A stretch of DNA of 64,000 bases from Torreya grandis (taxonomy: Eukaryota > Streptophyta > Pinopsida > Cupressales > Taxaceae), in NCBI GenBank assembly GCA_037957365.1, contig JARHVA010003262.1, positions 2,013,501-2,077,500 of the forward strand. The letters run 5' to 3'. Below are positions 36,517 through 48,830 of this stretch, in pieces. How positions within the stretch are numbered: position 1 is the first letter of the stretch; every line of letters begins with the position of its first letter. The position numbers and the translations under genes are program-made. The notes under the pieces were generated by a model. That model ran no database searches. It was not told the DNA's origin and saw only the letters and a list, made by a program, of their open reading frames with translations.

Positions 36517-39500
36517 TATCAATCTGGAGTGCACCTTGACTAAAGCTATGTAAAACACACCCTCACTCCAACTGATACAATTCAAAATTATCAAAGTGTG
36601 GGTAACTTTATATTAATAATAACCTCTAGAGAGGTCTGGTTCCCTTAATATTTATCTATTAAAATTGATCATTATTGTTTTCAGATGACAAGGGGAAGGG
36701 TAAATTGAAGGGAAATCAGATATAATGGTGTGATGCACCTAAATTTTTTAAATCCTCTAAAATATATTGAAACTAATACACACATATAAACCAATAAAAT
36801 TCCTATATTTCCCTTAGTCGTAAATATTTTAGATGAAGGATTGAAAGAATTTTGGATTACAAGATTCCTTTTTACCTCTTCAAATGACCTACAAAAGGTG
36901 AGATAAAAAGAAATAGGTGAGGAAGGGACCTACTAAAATGAGATATAATCCCACTTATATGATGATACACAATAAATTACACTCTATTCTCTATCAAAAC
37001 TCATATTCAAAATAAAAATCTCCTTTATTGATGTATGGTATAGATACAATTTCTACTTTAGCTCTAGGAATAATGAAAAATGGCTTGAAAAATACAATAT
37101 ATATGTCTAAATTATAAACTAAGCCAATGTGGAATTGAAAAGGGAGAAGTATTAGTCTTTTTTGACTAACTCCATTTAGAATGTTGAAATAATTCATCAA
37201 AAATCTTAAAACTCCACAAAATCTGCATGAAATTTCAAAATTTGGAATAGAAGGGAGATGGTGGGCCCATTTGAAAAGTCAAATATTCATGCATTTAATT
37301 CTAAACCAATCCTTTTATTTATAACTCAATATTTAAATTATTTAGAAGCTAAGTTGGAACATGAAGGAACACTTCTTACATGAGATAACATGGAATTAGC
37401 TAACTAGTAAGGACTAGTCAACTCCCTTTGAACTAAACATGCTTTGAAATGGCACTTGAATTATTTAAAATATGAATGAATTTTTATGAAATATTAGATA
37501 TGAATCATTGAAACTCAATTTTAACTCCTTGACAACCAATTTAATGCTAATATCAAACTTGACAAGTTGATCAATTAAGCCATTTAGACCAAAAAGGTCT
37601 AAAGGCTAATCCATGCTCTTGGTCACAATTGAACCTACAAAGAGAAGCCATGAAACCTGAAAAAATGATTAATTAGACCTAGAATAACTTTCTTCATCAT
37701 CAAATATGTGATTTTGATGATAAAACCTTCACCATTCAATCAACAAGGTTGATTAGGCCTATTTTGCTCCATTTTCCAATAGACTGGCCATTTTGATTGA
37801 GTTGGTAGGGAAACTAATGGGATTATTTATAATTAAATGAATATTTTAGGATGAATAACAAGTCTTAGGATTCTATCTCCATTTATTATATTCCATTGAA
37901 CTACCCTGTACTTCATTTTACTTGTTTTTTCCAAAAAAAACATGATTTCTACCCTCATCTTTTCATCTCAATGCATAAAATTGACATTTATGGAATCATC
38001 TCTAAGTGTACTTGACATTTTAAAATATTTTAGTTTTATCCATGATGATTTGATGGCAATAAAATCCACTTTTCTCAAAACTAGTTTTTAAGGGGTTTAG
38101 GATGGTTTTAAAGCTAAATCTTCAAAATGATGATTCAAGAAGTGCAGACCTACAAATCTTGAACTATTTCCATTTATTTGTATCACATTGACCTTAGTGA
38201 CATCCCTTAAAATATTGGCTTCCCATGCAAAATATATTAAAATTTACCATTTGAATGAAATTTACTTGTGGGGTTTTGACTACATTTTAGGTTGCCTATG
38301 CTCTTAACAATTGTTTATAAATCATAGCCCCTCAACTAATATTAATTGTTCATGAATTATAATTAAATATGTGTCCTAATAACATAATAATATAATTCAT
38401 CCAAACTCTACATGTGGTGAACAATATGAGCATATGAATAGGAGGTGTGGAAGGGTGCCTAAAACTGCAAAAAGTGAAAAAAATCACCAAAATGAAAATA
38501 ACACTTTCCCTATGTACTTTCCCTCATGTCAAGATTAAAAGTGTTTAAAAAAATTGATATACTTTTTAAATTCCTTAGTTTTCCTAGTAATCACAATCAC
38601 AATCACTCTATAAGTCATTCCATGACTTGAATGCTCTTTTCTACACCCCTTGTAACCATATGACTATGCTTTTGACTAAGTTTAGGTGTTTGACTATGGT
38701 GTTTGGTTATTATAAAGCTTAAATATCTTATATTATACCACAACCAACATCATAAATTTTCCTTACTCTTTTTTATCACCTCCAACCCTCTAAGCTGGCC
38801 TATCTACATTTTGCATCCTCATAGTTGCCTCATATGATTGTGTATGTATACCCTATTGTGCATAGTCTATAAAATTCACTTGTACTGTAGATGGTCATTT
38901 TAGAGTTCCTTCATGTCCCATCAATTATATTTTCATTATTTTCTTCATCAAACTTCCACATGGTTTGGACATGAAACAACCTAAAAGACCATTACTTACC
39001 CCTATCTTTAGCTTTAAGGAAGGCCTTTGGTTTATGGTCGTTGTAGATTCTCAATAGCTTGTAGATGGGCTCCTCATATAGTGAACTTGTGTGATTTCTC
39101 AATTATCATCTTGATTATGTTAGTTCACCTATTATTAAATTATCAATTGGCCTCAAAAGTTCCTTGGAACACTCATCTTCCATGATTATTACACCTTTCA
39201 AAAGAGCTCAAAGACCTCTCTTATACCAACCATCCTCTTTTAGTAGTTGTAAGTGCTCACTATCTAGGTTTTTTATATGAAAATAATAGGCCTTATTTTA
39301 ACCCCACACTATTCCCACACTTTAATACATTTTCTTAATATACTACATCAATTTATATCACAACATTACTTATTATGAAAAAGGTCTTTCTTTCTTATAC
39401 CTAGCTATAGGTTTCTATTACTTGAAGTGAAAGGACTATAGGTTGTCTCTAAGCACTTTTATGTCTTCTTGATACCTTTCTCTTGATTATTGATGCATTA

Positions 39501-39780
39501 TATTCCATATTTTATGGCTTTCGTAACCTTGGATTGAGGCATGCCTTCTACAGTCTTAGTGTCTTTGTTAGGCTTCGCTACTTCAAAACCCTACTTGGTT
39601 GTAGATGTTGATAATTGAGTGGTTGTAGGTCACTTGATTGTCTAAGGGTCTCATGATTACCCTTTATTGATACACAAATCATGAGGTGTCATGTGTTTTC
39701 CCATAATATTATGATAAACTACAACATCTATAACCTTGTGAAGTGGTCAAAACCCCTCAAAATTCATTCTTTGACACATT

Positions 39781-39800
39781 CACCTACTTGGTTGTAGGTG
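39781..39800. other. Conserved hairpin 1 in LTR C (3' copy)
   Basis: CACCTACTTGGTTGTAGGTG: 7-bp perfect arms, 6-base loop. Unchanged at 52718-52737 in the other LTR. Confidence 0.75.
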
Positions 39801-40176
39801 TACTTTTAAGGCTTCATATAGGTAGGGTTATAAATGTTGTAGGTGATTTTTTATATAAAAATGACTATGGATGTCTTTAAGACTCCCTTATATGTTAATA
39901 AGCTTACCTCATTATTTTCCATCTGACTTAGACCTCAACTATTGAAAAAATCACCATTTACCTTCCTGATACCCCTATTTGCAAGCTTGAAGGAAAGCTC
40001 CTAGTATTATAGTGGTTGTAGGTTTCCTTGGTTGTAAGTCCTTATTTGAAAACTTTTCATTACATTATTTTCTATTGAAACCTTGATTAAGTTTGCAAGC
40101 TACTTGGCAGTGGCATTAGGTCCCATCATAAACCTTGAAAACATCTTTAGAAAACCCTCATCCCTATAATTGAATA

Positions 40177-40196
40177 CACCTACAGGCTTGTAGGTG
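40177..40196. other. Conserved hairpin 2 in LTR C (3' copy)
   Basis: CACCTACAGGCTTGTAGGTG: 8-bp arms. In the other LTR (53103-53122) it reads CACTTACAAGCTTGTAAGTG, a full palindrome; the arm change C to T is matched by G to A on the partner arm. Confidence 0.75.
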
Positions 40197-42379
40197 CATC
40201 TTAGGCACTATAGGTCACTTCTAATATAGTTCATGATACTTAATGAGCCCCTCTTGTATTGATATCTTCTCCACTCACCTTGATAGGTCAAATTCTTGAG
40301 TCATGGAAAATTTCTTCAAAAAACACTGTCATCAAAATTCCTTGTATATGGCTATAGGCCTGTTAAAGGATGGTTGTAGGTGATTGTATTAGTGACTGTA
40401 TGATTTTTTGAACTATTTTGAAACATATTAATGGCCCTTAATAAAATTTTATCTCCCATTAAGGTGAGATATATTTAAATTTTCTTATCTACATCATGAT
40501 ATCCCCCTTTCTTAGAGCCATATCTCACTAAAAATGACTGGATTATGCCATATCATGTACGGACAGTAGCTTGCCTATGACCTTAAGGAAGGCTCCAAGG
40601 TAGATTTGATCCTCATTCCTCCTCATGGTTTCTTGATGAGGTCAACTACATTGACCATTATAGAGATAAACTTAGCTTATCATTCTTTGATTGATGTGCT
40701 TCATGACATATGACAGTATACTTTTGTAAGTGCTCATTTTCACTACTAAGTTTGGTGCTTTGATTGTTACCCATATGAACCTCATCTTCAAATAATATAA
40801 CCACCTCTTTATTATATGAATTACTTTGTTCCCTCATACCTCAAGAAGGTTTGTTTCAATTTAATGTTTTATTTAACTATGTGACCATACCCTAATTGTA
40901 TGACCTTGTTGCAGGTCCTCATCCATGACTGTAACTTGACTCTTGATTGGTGTACAAACCCCTTTTTTCATAATTGTATTGATCATGATCAACCATTGTC
41001 TATATGATAATTAAACTAGGTGATGGAGATGGGTGAGGGTGGTAGGGATGAATGAAATTCATGAAATGAGGGTGAAAATGAAAAAAGGACACAGTGGTAA
41101 GGCTTTGTATGATAATGAGATGGGGGGAGTGAAGTGGAGGTGGGAAAGGAGGAAGAAGGAGCATGACAAGACCAAAAGAAGGAATGTATGCAAATATGAA
41201 AACCTAACCATCATTCCACCTAAATTTTGAGGCAATTGGAGGAGGGGAAGAGAGAAAAATTCAAACCTAGTATTTTTCAAAAACCTCAAATTTTGCAAAG
41301 AAACCTTAAAGAATGATAAATAGGCCTATCTGAGTACTTTGAGAGCATAGAGATGGGATTTCCTTCCCATGAAACTTATAAATCCTGATGTAATTCATGA
41401 TAAACATGATATATACCCTAAAAATAAACTTTATTGAAAACCTGAAGGTGCACTCTCTCCTCTTGACTATATAATTTACCTTTAAAGCTAATACTACTCT
41501 TTCTTTAATTGACTGAGTTTATGACCTTTATTTGACCTTGAATTAGATAAATAATAGACAAATTAATCCATGTAAATGTATAAAAATTCCTCAAGATTCT
41601 ATAACAAGTTGATTTTCCTTCAAAATCTACCTAGGTGAGGAAAAAATGGAGAAAAATAGTTGCCTTTATGGTTATAGTGCAAAAAAAAATTGACCTATCT
41701 TCAACTAGATGGTTCATGATCTTGGAGAATACAATTGAGAAACCACTTAGACCATTAATAATCTCTCTATGTATAGTTTATTCACCCCAAATTTTAGAGC
41801 TTTACCTCTCCTCTGCAAACTATACCATCAAAAAACCTACATGTAGGTCTCTCTATGCCAACAAGCGAAGAACTAAAAGATGACTAGTTTTGGGCCTATA
41901 TGGCCATATATTGTCATAAAACTCATGATTAATCTTGTATATTTCTTGAAAATGATAAATCTTACCTTGGATTGTATGGAATCCATACAAAATCCATACT
42001 TCTCTTGCAAAATGAAGAAAATAAGCATATTTTTCCCATTTAAAAGAGAAATTGCACTTTCCACCACTTGAAATAGAACAGTGGAGAAGTATCACGTGCC
42101 ATTAATTCAAAATTAGACATTTTTAAACCTTTTCATGTTTTAATATTATAAAGTTGGCACATGGGAGGGGTTTTGGGGCCTTTTTAGCTTTAAAAACATA
42201 TCAAATGACCTTTTCAAGATTTTTAATATATTAAAATCCTTTTTGAAATGATAGTGACCCATTTTAAATCCATTTTTGACATTTTTCACCAAAATTAGCA
42301 TTTTTAGACCATAATTGACTAGTTTGATGAACTTCAAAGGGGTAAGGACTAGATTTTTGAAAGTTTCAAATGATAGGGG

Positions 42380-42411
42380 TAGTAATTTGGCCTTGACAAG
42401 CCAAATTACTA
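42380..42411. other. Terminal inverted repeat inside the LTR C start
   Basis: Arms TAGTAATTTGGC (42380-42391) and GCCAAATTACTA (42400-42411) pair perfectly around 8 bases, within 3 bp of the LTR terminus. Partly decayed in the other copy (about 55350-55380). Confidence 0.75.
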
Positions 42412-42414
42412 ACA

Positions 42415-42887
42415 ATTTTGGAAACTTTCAGAGGTTGACCATCTTGCTGGTCAAAATAACTTAGAAACTCTGGTAGGACAGACCAGGATAAACATTGAAA
42501 CTGGAAAAGCTTTCAGACCAAGACATAATAGGAGAAACTGACACAAACAACAACAAACATGTGCACATGTGCTCTTAGAGGAATGGACAACAACAAATGG
42601 AAAGGGAAAAATAACTACTGAAAGCATGTGTGGAAAATCACTTAGAGGAATGAAACTATGACTATGTACAAGGGAGTGACTCTCTTATTAGTAGTATTGA
42701 AGAAACATCCCATTCAAAGGAATGGGAAGCTCTTCTCCACTCAATTTAGAGAACTGAAAAGCATTATTCTTCTTACAATCAGTGATAATATAAGGTCCAC
42801 TCCAAAGGTTATCAAATTTGGAGTGCTCACCTAGATTTTCACACTCTTCATCCTATTTGAGTACTTGTCTTCTTGCTGAAATTTTTT
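42415..42887. other. Element C 3' untranslated interior
   Basis: Between integrase and the 3' LTR. No frame and no clear polypurine tract (nearest minus-strand run is CTGAAAGTTTCCAAAA at the LTR edge). Unlike element A, there is no extra frame here. Confidence 0.5.
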
Positions 42888-43885
42888 TCATGAAGCTCTT
42901 TTTTCAAATGTCTTCTTGACTTGCAACTGATTTGACCACATGGTGTGAATAATAGCATCTCTTATCTCCTCCAATTCTCTTAGTTTGTTCATTCTAACCT
43001 CCATTGCATCACTTTCCAAAAGCTCTAGTTGGTGTGCAAGTTCCAAAGCTAGAAGCTCCAATGAGATAGGCAGCCTCGCTTCTCTTCCATAAACTAAGAG
43101 ATAAGGTGAATGACCAATTTCCTTTTTAGGGGTGATTCTATCAACCCATAAAGTAGTCTTCAACTTTGTATGCCAAGATCTCTTATTATCTTCCATTGTT
43201 CTTTTGATGATTTGAATCAAGTTCTTGTTAGTGGACTCAGTAGTCCATTACCTTGTGGATAGTAATTTGATAAAGATGTCAAATAAATATCATGTTCAAG
43301 AGCCCATTCACATACATTTGCATTGTTGAATGCTAAAGCATTATCTTATATTATAGTAGAAGGTGATCCAAAATGAGTGACTAGACTCTCATAGAATTCA
43401 AGCATGAAGTTCTCATTTGCTTCCTTCAAAGGCACTGCTTCCACCCACCTAGTGAAATAGTATGTGGCTATCAAGACCCACTTATGACCAGTACTAGATG
43501 AAGTATGAATCATGTTAATGAAGTCTAAACCCCATTGTATGAAAGGTTGCTCAACCTAAATTAGCTTTAGTGGCATAGCAGTTAGTCTCTATTTCCCTAT
43601 AAACATTACACACTTTGTACATTTTTTAACCCATGCATGTGCATCTCTAAAAAAATTGGGCCAAAAATAATTGTCTCTAATTATTTTTTCAGTTGTGGTC
43701 TTGGCTGAAAAATGACCTCCAAAAGTTTTATCATGAAATTGCTCAAAAAGCTTATCAAATTGACTAGTTTCAACACACCTTAAAAGCATACCTCCAATGT
43801 CTTTTTTGAAAATAAATCCATCAATAAAAATGTATGGTACTAACTTTATCCTGAAATTTATTCTTTTTGATTTATTAAAACCCAT
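42888..43885 (-). pseudogene. Integrase of element C
   Basis: Zinc-binding part at 43885-43589: FEQFHDKTFGGHFSAKTT with the His pair and VKKCTKCVMF with the CxxC pair, all four ligands present. Core at about 43570-43220: WGLDFINMIH and DNALAFNNA give two catalytic Asp. The third, Glu of ESTNK, survives but a one-base shift just before it (near 43240) throws the frame. The C-terminal part at 43220-42888 reads MEDNKRSWHTKLKTTLWVDR, SPYLLVYGREARLPISLELL and a Leu/Glu-rich helix. An in-frame stop precedes DNALAF. Confidence 0.9.
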
Positions 43886-43909
43886 TAGACACTCTCTAGT
43901 TTAAAAAAA

Positions 43910-44500
43910 TCTAGTAATGTTATGTGTCCAACTTGTAGGAGGTGTATTTTCAGCTTCATGTTGAGTGTCCTGAATTATCAAAATTTTCTATTTTTATTCT
44001 TTTACATATTTCAAAATATTTTCACATAATCCTTTGCCTCAAATTATATTTTTAACCTTTAATTAAATGTCATATTACATGAATTTAGTGACCCATCTAG
44101 CTCTTTTTTCTCTCAAGTCTCTATTGAGAATGAAATCCTTCACACTTAGATGAGCTACCATTAGTATAAGCTTATTATTTGAAACCAAATGTTTGAATTT
44201 TTTTAGACCTCTTATAATATCAAAAACATTTTTTTATAAAAAATAATACCTCTATTAATAACCCTCTAAATCTTGACTAAAAAAATCAATAGGTTGTTCC
44301 AAACCTTCATCATTATGTTGCATAAGCATGGCTGAAATAATACTAGAAGTAGAAAAAGCATACAAAAATAAATCATTATTGAAACACATATTGAGAAAAT
44401 TAGGAGCTTGGATTATTAACTATTTTATAGCTTCAAAAATCTTTTTACCTTCTTTACTCCAAGTGAACTCTTGGTGTTTCTTTAGCATTTGAGTAAGTGG
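43910..44500 (-). pseudogene. Ty3-type RNase H and connection of element C
   Basis: Minus strand after RT: EFTWSKEGKKIFEAIK, IIQAPNFLNMCFNNDLFLYA, FSTSSIISAMLMQHNDEGLE, QPIDFFSQDLEGY, then LVSNNKLILMVAHLSVKDFI and DLREKRARWVTKFM. The first catalytic Asp position reads FSTSS, so this RNase H lacks it, as in element A. Confidence 0.8.
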
Positions 44501-44509
44501 CTTTACTAG

Positions 44510-45310
44510 TTATACAAAACCAAGAATAAATCTTATGATAAAGTTTATCTTACCCAAGAAGCTTTGTAATCCTTTATTATGTTTAAGAAATTATAGATTA
44601 AGGATTGACTCTATCATCTCTATATCAATATAAATAATATCTTTGGACACCACATGTCCAAGAAGTCTCCCCTCTTGCACTGAAAAAATGCATTTTTTTG
44701 GATTCAAAGAAACTCCAAATTGTCTACATCTATCAAAAACAATTCTCAAGTATGTTAGATGATCATTAGGATTATTTTAAAATAATATAATATAATCAAG
44801 ATAGACTAAAACAATTTCACTCAAAATACCATGGAAAGCAACATTCATTGCCCTTTGGAAGGTAGCTCCAGCATTGGAGAGTCCAAAAGGCATCTTCTTG
44901 TAAGCAAAAGTACCCCATTTGATGGTGAAAGATTTTTATATTGATCTTTCTCTTTCACCAATTTTTAGTTATATCCTAAGTATACATCTAGTAAAGAGAA
45001 CCTCTATGAACCTGATACTCTTTACAAAATTTTATCCATGGAAGGAAGTGGATAGTGGTATTTCAGTGATACTCTATTCAAATCTCTGAAATCCACACAT
45101 AACCTTATCTCTCAATTCTTATTTCTTAATTTAAAAGATTTACTACCCATGTTGAATGATTTATAGGAAAAATAATACCTGATTCAATTAGCTTTGTAAG
45201 CTCCTTCATCATGAGAATTTCAACCTTGGGGTTGATAGGCCTTTACTTTTGTCTTACCAGTTTTGCATCTTGTTCAAGCTCAATAGTATGTTGTGATAAT
45301 CTACGGTCAA
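44510..45310 (-). pseudogene. Reverse transcriptase of element C
   Basis: Minus strand: RPINPKVEILMMKELTKLIE, SGIIFPINHSTWVVN, LCVDFRDLNRVSL (shifted frame), FTIKWGTFAYKKMPFGLSNA, GATFQRAMNVAFHGILSEIV, then LVYLDYIILF where YLDD is expected, and FGVSLNPKKCIFSVQEG. The last Asp of the active site is Tyr, which would abolish polymerase activity. Stops follow IILF and elsewhere. Confidence 0.9.
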
Positions 45311-45769
45311 AACCTTTCAAATCATGTTATTCCAAATCAAATTCATCCATGAACTCCTTACATAATGAAATGAAAACTATTCTCTTAGAATCAATGTTCA
45401 CTTTACCCAGCTTGAGTTGCTTACCTTTAACTATGCTAATTGGCTCATAATTCTCTTTCTTGGAAGAAATTCTCACCTTGTCTTTCCTTAGCTGATCATC
45501 TTCATTAAAAATTCTTTATAAATTAACTAAAATTTTTGGCATATCTTGTTTTATTTCAATTTCACAATCTGATTTTCATATTGATCTTACAATTTATCAT
45601 GATTTCTTTGGCAAAACTCTACCTCATTTTGTAAGAAATATTCTATTTGCTTATCAAAATCAAAAACTTGATAACTTACATCATTATTTAAGACTAAATA
45701 CCTACATACAACCTTGATTTGGGTCTAATTTTTATTGTCCTTAATCTAATCTAGAATATCATATTACGT

Positions 45770-46140
45770 TCATATGGCAGCAAGTCTATCTGCATGTTGA
45801 TTTGCTCCTCTAGGAATGGAGTGAATGTTAAATACAAGGAAATATTCCATGAGATACTAAACTCTATGTTTTTAGGCCTTCATAAGAGGATTATTTTTTT
45901 CACTCAAACCTCTAAATTTTTTGACTACCAATTCATTGTCAACTTTCACCTACAAGAGCTTAATATCTCTCTTTCGAACCCATTGGAGACCATAAATAAG
46001 AGCTTTGTATTCTACAGTATTAGAAGTACAACTAAATTGAAATATAAAAAAAGAATAATACCTTTGATTTTGTGGTGAAACCAACATTACATCAGCCCTA
46101 ATTCCATTATTTTTTTTGGATCCATCAAAGAATAGATTCC
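45770..46140 (-). pseudogene. Extra RNase H (aRNH-like) upstream of RT, element C
   Basis: Minus strand, one frame with three stops: FFDGSKKNNGIRADVMLVSP, FSCTSNTVEYKALIYGLQWV, VKVDNELVVKKFRGLSEKNN, VFNIHSIPRGANQHADRLAA. All four RNase HI acidic positions are present (FDGS, VEYKAL, VDNELVV, HADRLA). It is a full-length domain of about 120 residues between protease and RT. The RT-linked RNase H lacks its first Asp, so this copy was probably the working enzyme. Confidence 0.9.
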
Positions 46141-46342
46141 AAACTCCTTCTTGATCCTACACTAAGCTAGTGAGACCACGTAATAAATCACCTTCTTCAT
46201 ACATACAGTAGACTCCAAAACTAGCATATTTAATGCATTTATAGGTGTCATGCCCATTATTTTTATTATCCCACTCATCTAGGAGAATATTTGTTATACC
46301 CTCAAGAGGCTTAGAAGGCTCTTGTTCAATGATGTTATCATC

Positions 46343-47000
46343 TTATTCTGAAATACAACAATTCACATTTGACATATATGGCATATATGGTTCAAGGTGA
46401 AATCTAGAAATAGGCTCAGATCTTATGGTTACTTTGGTTCCATACCAAGTTCTAAAAACCATGTATGACCAATCTAAGGAAATATAACCTCCTATTTTAG
46501 TAGTGAAATCTGTAGATAGGCATAGTGCAAAATATGGAGGTAGATCAACAATAATAACATCTTGTAAAATGGTGAAATTTGGACAAGTAGCAAATATGAT
46601 TTTTAGATATTTCAACACACCTACAGTCTTGGTAGGATACCCATCTAATTTCAATAAACCTTTCTCATTAGGTTCATACTATAATCCTAACTTATCAGCG
46701 ATTGATTTTAGCATGATAGAGGTACTATCCCCATTATCAATCATACAGTTATGAACAAGACAATATTCAATGATAACAGAAAGATAAAATAGAGGAGGAT
46801 TAGTAACCTTAAGAGGTTGAGACTCAATAGCTAGATTAGAATTAGTTAGGATAAAACTTACTGTTTCTCTTTTATGTGGTATATTAGAGATATTAAGCTT
46901 TGAAATATCCTCTTGCAAATATTCTTTTTGTACTGGGATTATCAGAGTATCCCACATTAAAATTAATACTAAAGTCTTCTTCATATGATCCACAATGCTA
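46343..47000 (-). pseudogene. Protease of element C
   Basis: Minus strand: VLILMWDTLIIPVQKEYLQE (pre-protease motif), NPPLFYLSVIIEYCLVHNCM, IDNGDSTSIMLKSIADKLGL (active-site Asp present; D-N-G), then KLDGYPTKTVGVLKYLKIIF, ILQDVIIVDLPPYFALCL, TDFTTKIGGYISLDWSYMVF and YGTKVTIRSEP. Same layout as in B. One break at about 46670 separates the two open parts. Confidence 0.85.
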
Positions 47001-47099
47001 AGTGGAGAAGTGGCTACCCTTGATTATAATTTAGGAGTAGAAGGATATCTCAAATGTTTTATGAACTGAGAAATTAAAATCCCTTTTACATTTTTCCCC

Positions 47100-48717
47100 T
47101 TTGGATCTTAAGCTTGTTTATTTGAACTTTTGTGAGGCATCTCATGTGTAGTCATCTTTTGTTGTGGCTGAGAAGAAGAAAGGGCTGCCCTATCAGGACC
47201 TGAACCTTCATCAATTTCTATGTTCTTATATATATTATGAGATACAACTAAATTATCAATATTAGGTAAATCTTGACTTTGATTTGCAGCTAAGTGCTCA
47301 AAATAATTCTCACCTTCTTGGAAGTTCACAAATGTAATTTCAGTAGGTGCCTTACCATTACCTTCTCTTTGTTGATTTGGCACATCTACTTTAGTGAATG
47401 AAAGAATGTCTCCATAGGTTAGAGAGGATTCCTTATTCTAAGAAGGTGGTTGATTTTCAAATAAAGGAATAAATAAACCTTTTTGCATAAATTATTGATT
47501 AGAACTCTCACCAGTTGGAGCCATTGCCATGTTGTTTGCTTGATCCCATTGATTTTTCCATTGTTATTCTTTAGCATAGTTACTCTAAGTTGGAAAAATA
47601 TCTCTTGAATTTCTTAGAGCATTAGGATTATACTACCTTGATAATAATTTTTCCCTTGTCCTTGTTGATTGGATTGATAGGATGGCCTATTACATAGGTA
47701 ATTTTGATTAGTATTCTGATATGGCCTGTATGGTGGATCTTGTTACCTCTCCATTATAACCAATTTTTTAGTTTGAGCCTTAAGAAGATTCTCTATCTTC
47801 CCCAATATATCAATTTTATCACCTTCTATTTGATGTAAATTTGATGACTCTATAATTAGAGCAATAGTTGGAGCAGGAGGATGGATCTCTGGAAAAAGAG
47901 GCATTGGTAGCCTTGCAGATAACTTACATGCTTGTATAAGGAAATTTTTATCCTTGATTGATACTTATAATCTTTAGGGAGAGTGTTTCCTCCCATGGAT
48001 TGAATCATGACAGGCCAAATATGAATTAAGAGCCTTTAGATATTACAAAAAAGCATAATTGGGTGTAGGCTTGATCACTACATGAATTGTGTCCCAAGTC
48101 TTCTAGAATTTGTAGTTGAAATCCATTATGAACTCATGATTGAATCTCTTAATTATTTTAAGTTGATTCACAAGTGAAATATGATCACTTTTGTCTTCAA
48201 AATGTTTACATAGAACCTCTCCAAATTCATCCCAATTATTGATTGATGTAAGAGACAAACCTTTGTACCACTAAAGTGTTTTCCTTTTGAGATAAGTCTA
48301 TAACAACCTCATTTTTATATTTTCTTGTGTCACATGATACACTGAACAAATATTATAAATATATGCAATATGTTCTATAGCAATTGTTGGATTTTCCCTT
48401 GTAAAATAAGGAAAAGACTTTAGAGCATAAACTAAAATATCATCCCATTGAGTGAGATTAAGAGTACTACCACCATTGAATGCAACAAAATCCTATCTTC
48501 TGATAATATCCATTTGAGGTATAGGATTTAAAATAATATTTGGCTAAAAAATATTGACTTGAATAGGAGGATTTTGTGAAATAACATGGGTAACAGAAGG
48601 TGTAAGATTTGGATTTGATTGAGAGGCTTTATTTTTCTTTGTTGATTGGAAAGATAACTCAAATAAATCTATTTATTTCCCTTTTATAGAGGATCTTGTG
48701 ATAACTCTTGGTGGCAT
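47100..48717 (-). pseudogene. gag of element C
   Basis: ATG at 48717 (MPPRVITRSSIKGK), 88 bases inside the primer site, chosen because it is the first ATG and the frame runs on into gag. The capsid core is at about 48460-48060: QWDDILVYALKSFPYFTREN, NICSVYHVTQENIKMRLL, WYKGLSLTSINNWDEFGEVL and CKHFEDKSDHISLVNQLKII. The C-terminal part is Gln/Asn-rich; 47383-47108 (MPNQQREGNGKAPTEITFVN) is a polar linker before protease. I did not find a clear zinc knuckle. Confidence 0.85.
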
Positions 48718-48804
48718 GAAAAGTATAAAAATATAAAAATGAAAATCTAGAAATGAATAATATACTCAGATACACAAATAATAATTCAAAAGTGTGAATA
48801 AGTT

Positions 48805-48822
48805 GTCCCATCAGGCATGCTA
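48805..48822 (-). other. Primer-binding site of element C
   Basis: Minus strand TAGCATGCCTGATGGGAC, eight bases inside the 5' LTR end (GATTGACA). Same motif and spacing as A and B. Confidence 0.6.
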
Positions 48823-48830
48823 AAAACTAT

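Larger units (their letters stand above)
36517..42414 (-). repeat. 3' LTR of element C (5.9 kb)
   Basis: Co-linear with 48831-55382 from end to end, apart from a block of about 665 bp (50786-51450) absent here at about 38510. Its outer TG has decayed to TA. A TATA candidate (minus strand GTTATAAATAAAAGG, near 37315-37329) lies about 0.8 kb from the 3' end. Cluster of TTGTAGGT motifs at 39620-40400 and two hairpins (39781-39800, 40177-40196). Small open frames at 41033-42415 are LTR sequence with counterparts in the other copy. Confidence 0.9.

Noticed and set aside
36361..36594. Minus-strand 77-codon frame
   Set aside because: Crosses the outer boundary of LTR C, so it is a chance frame.
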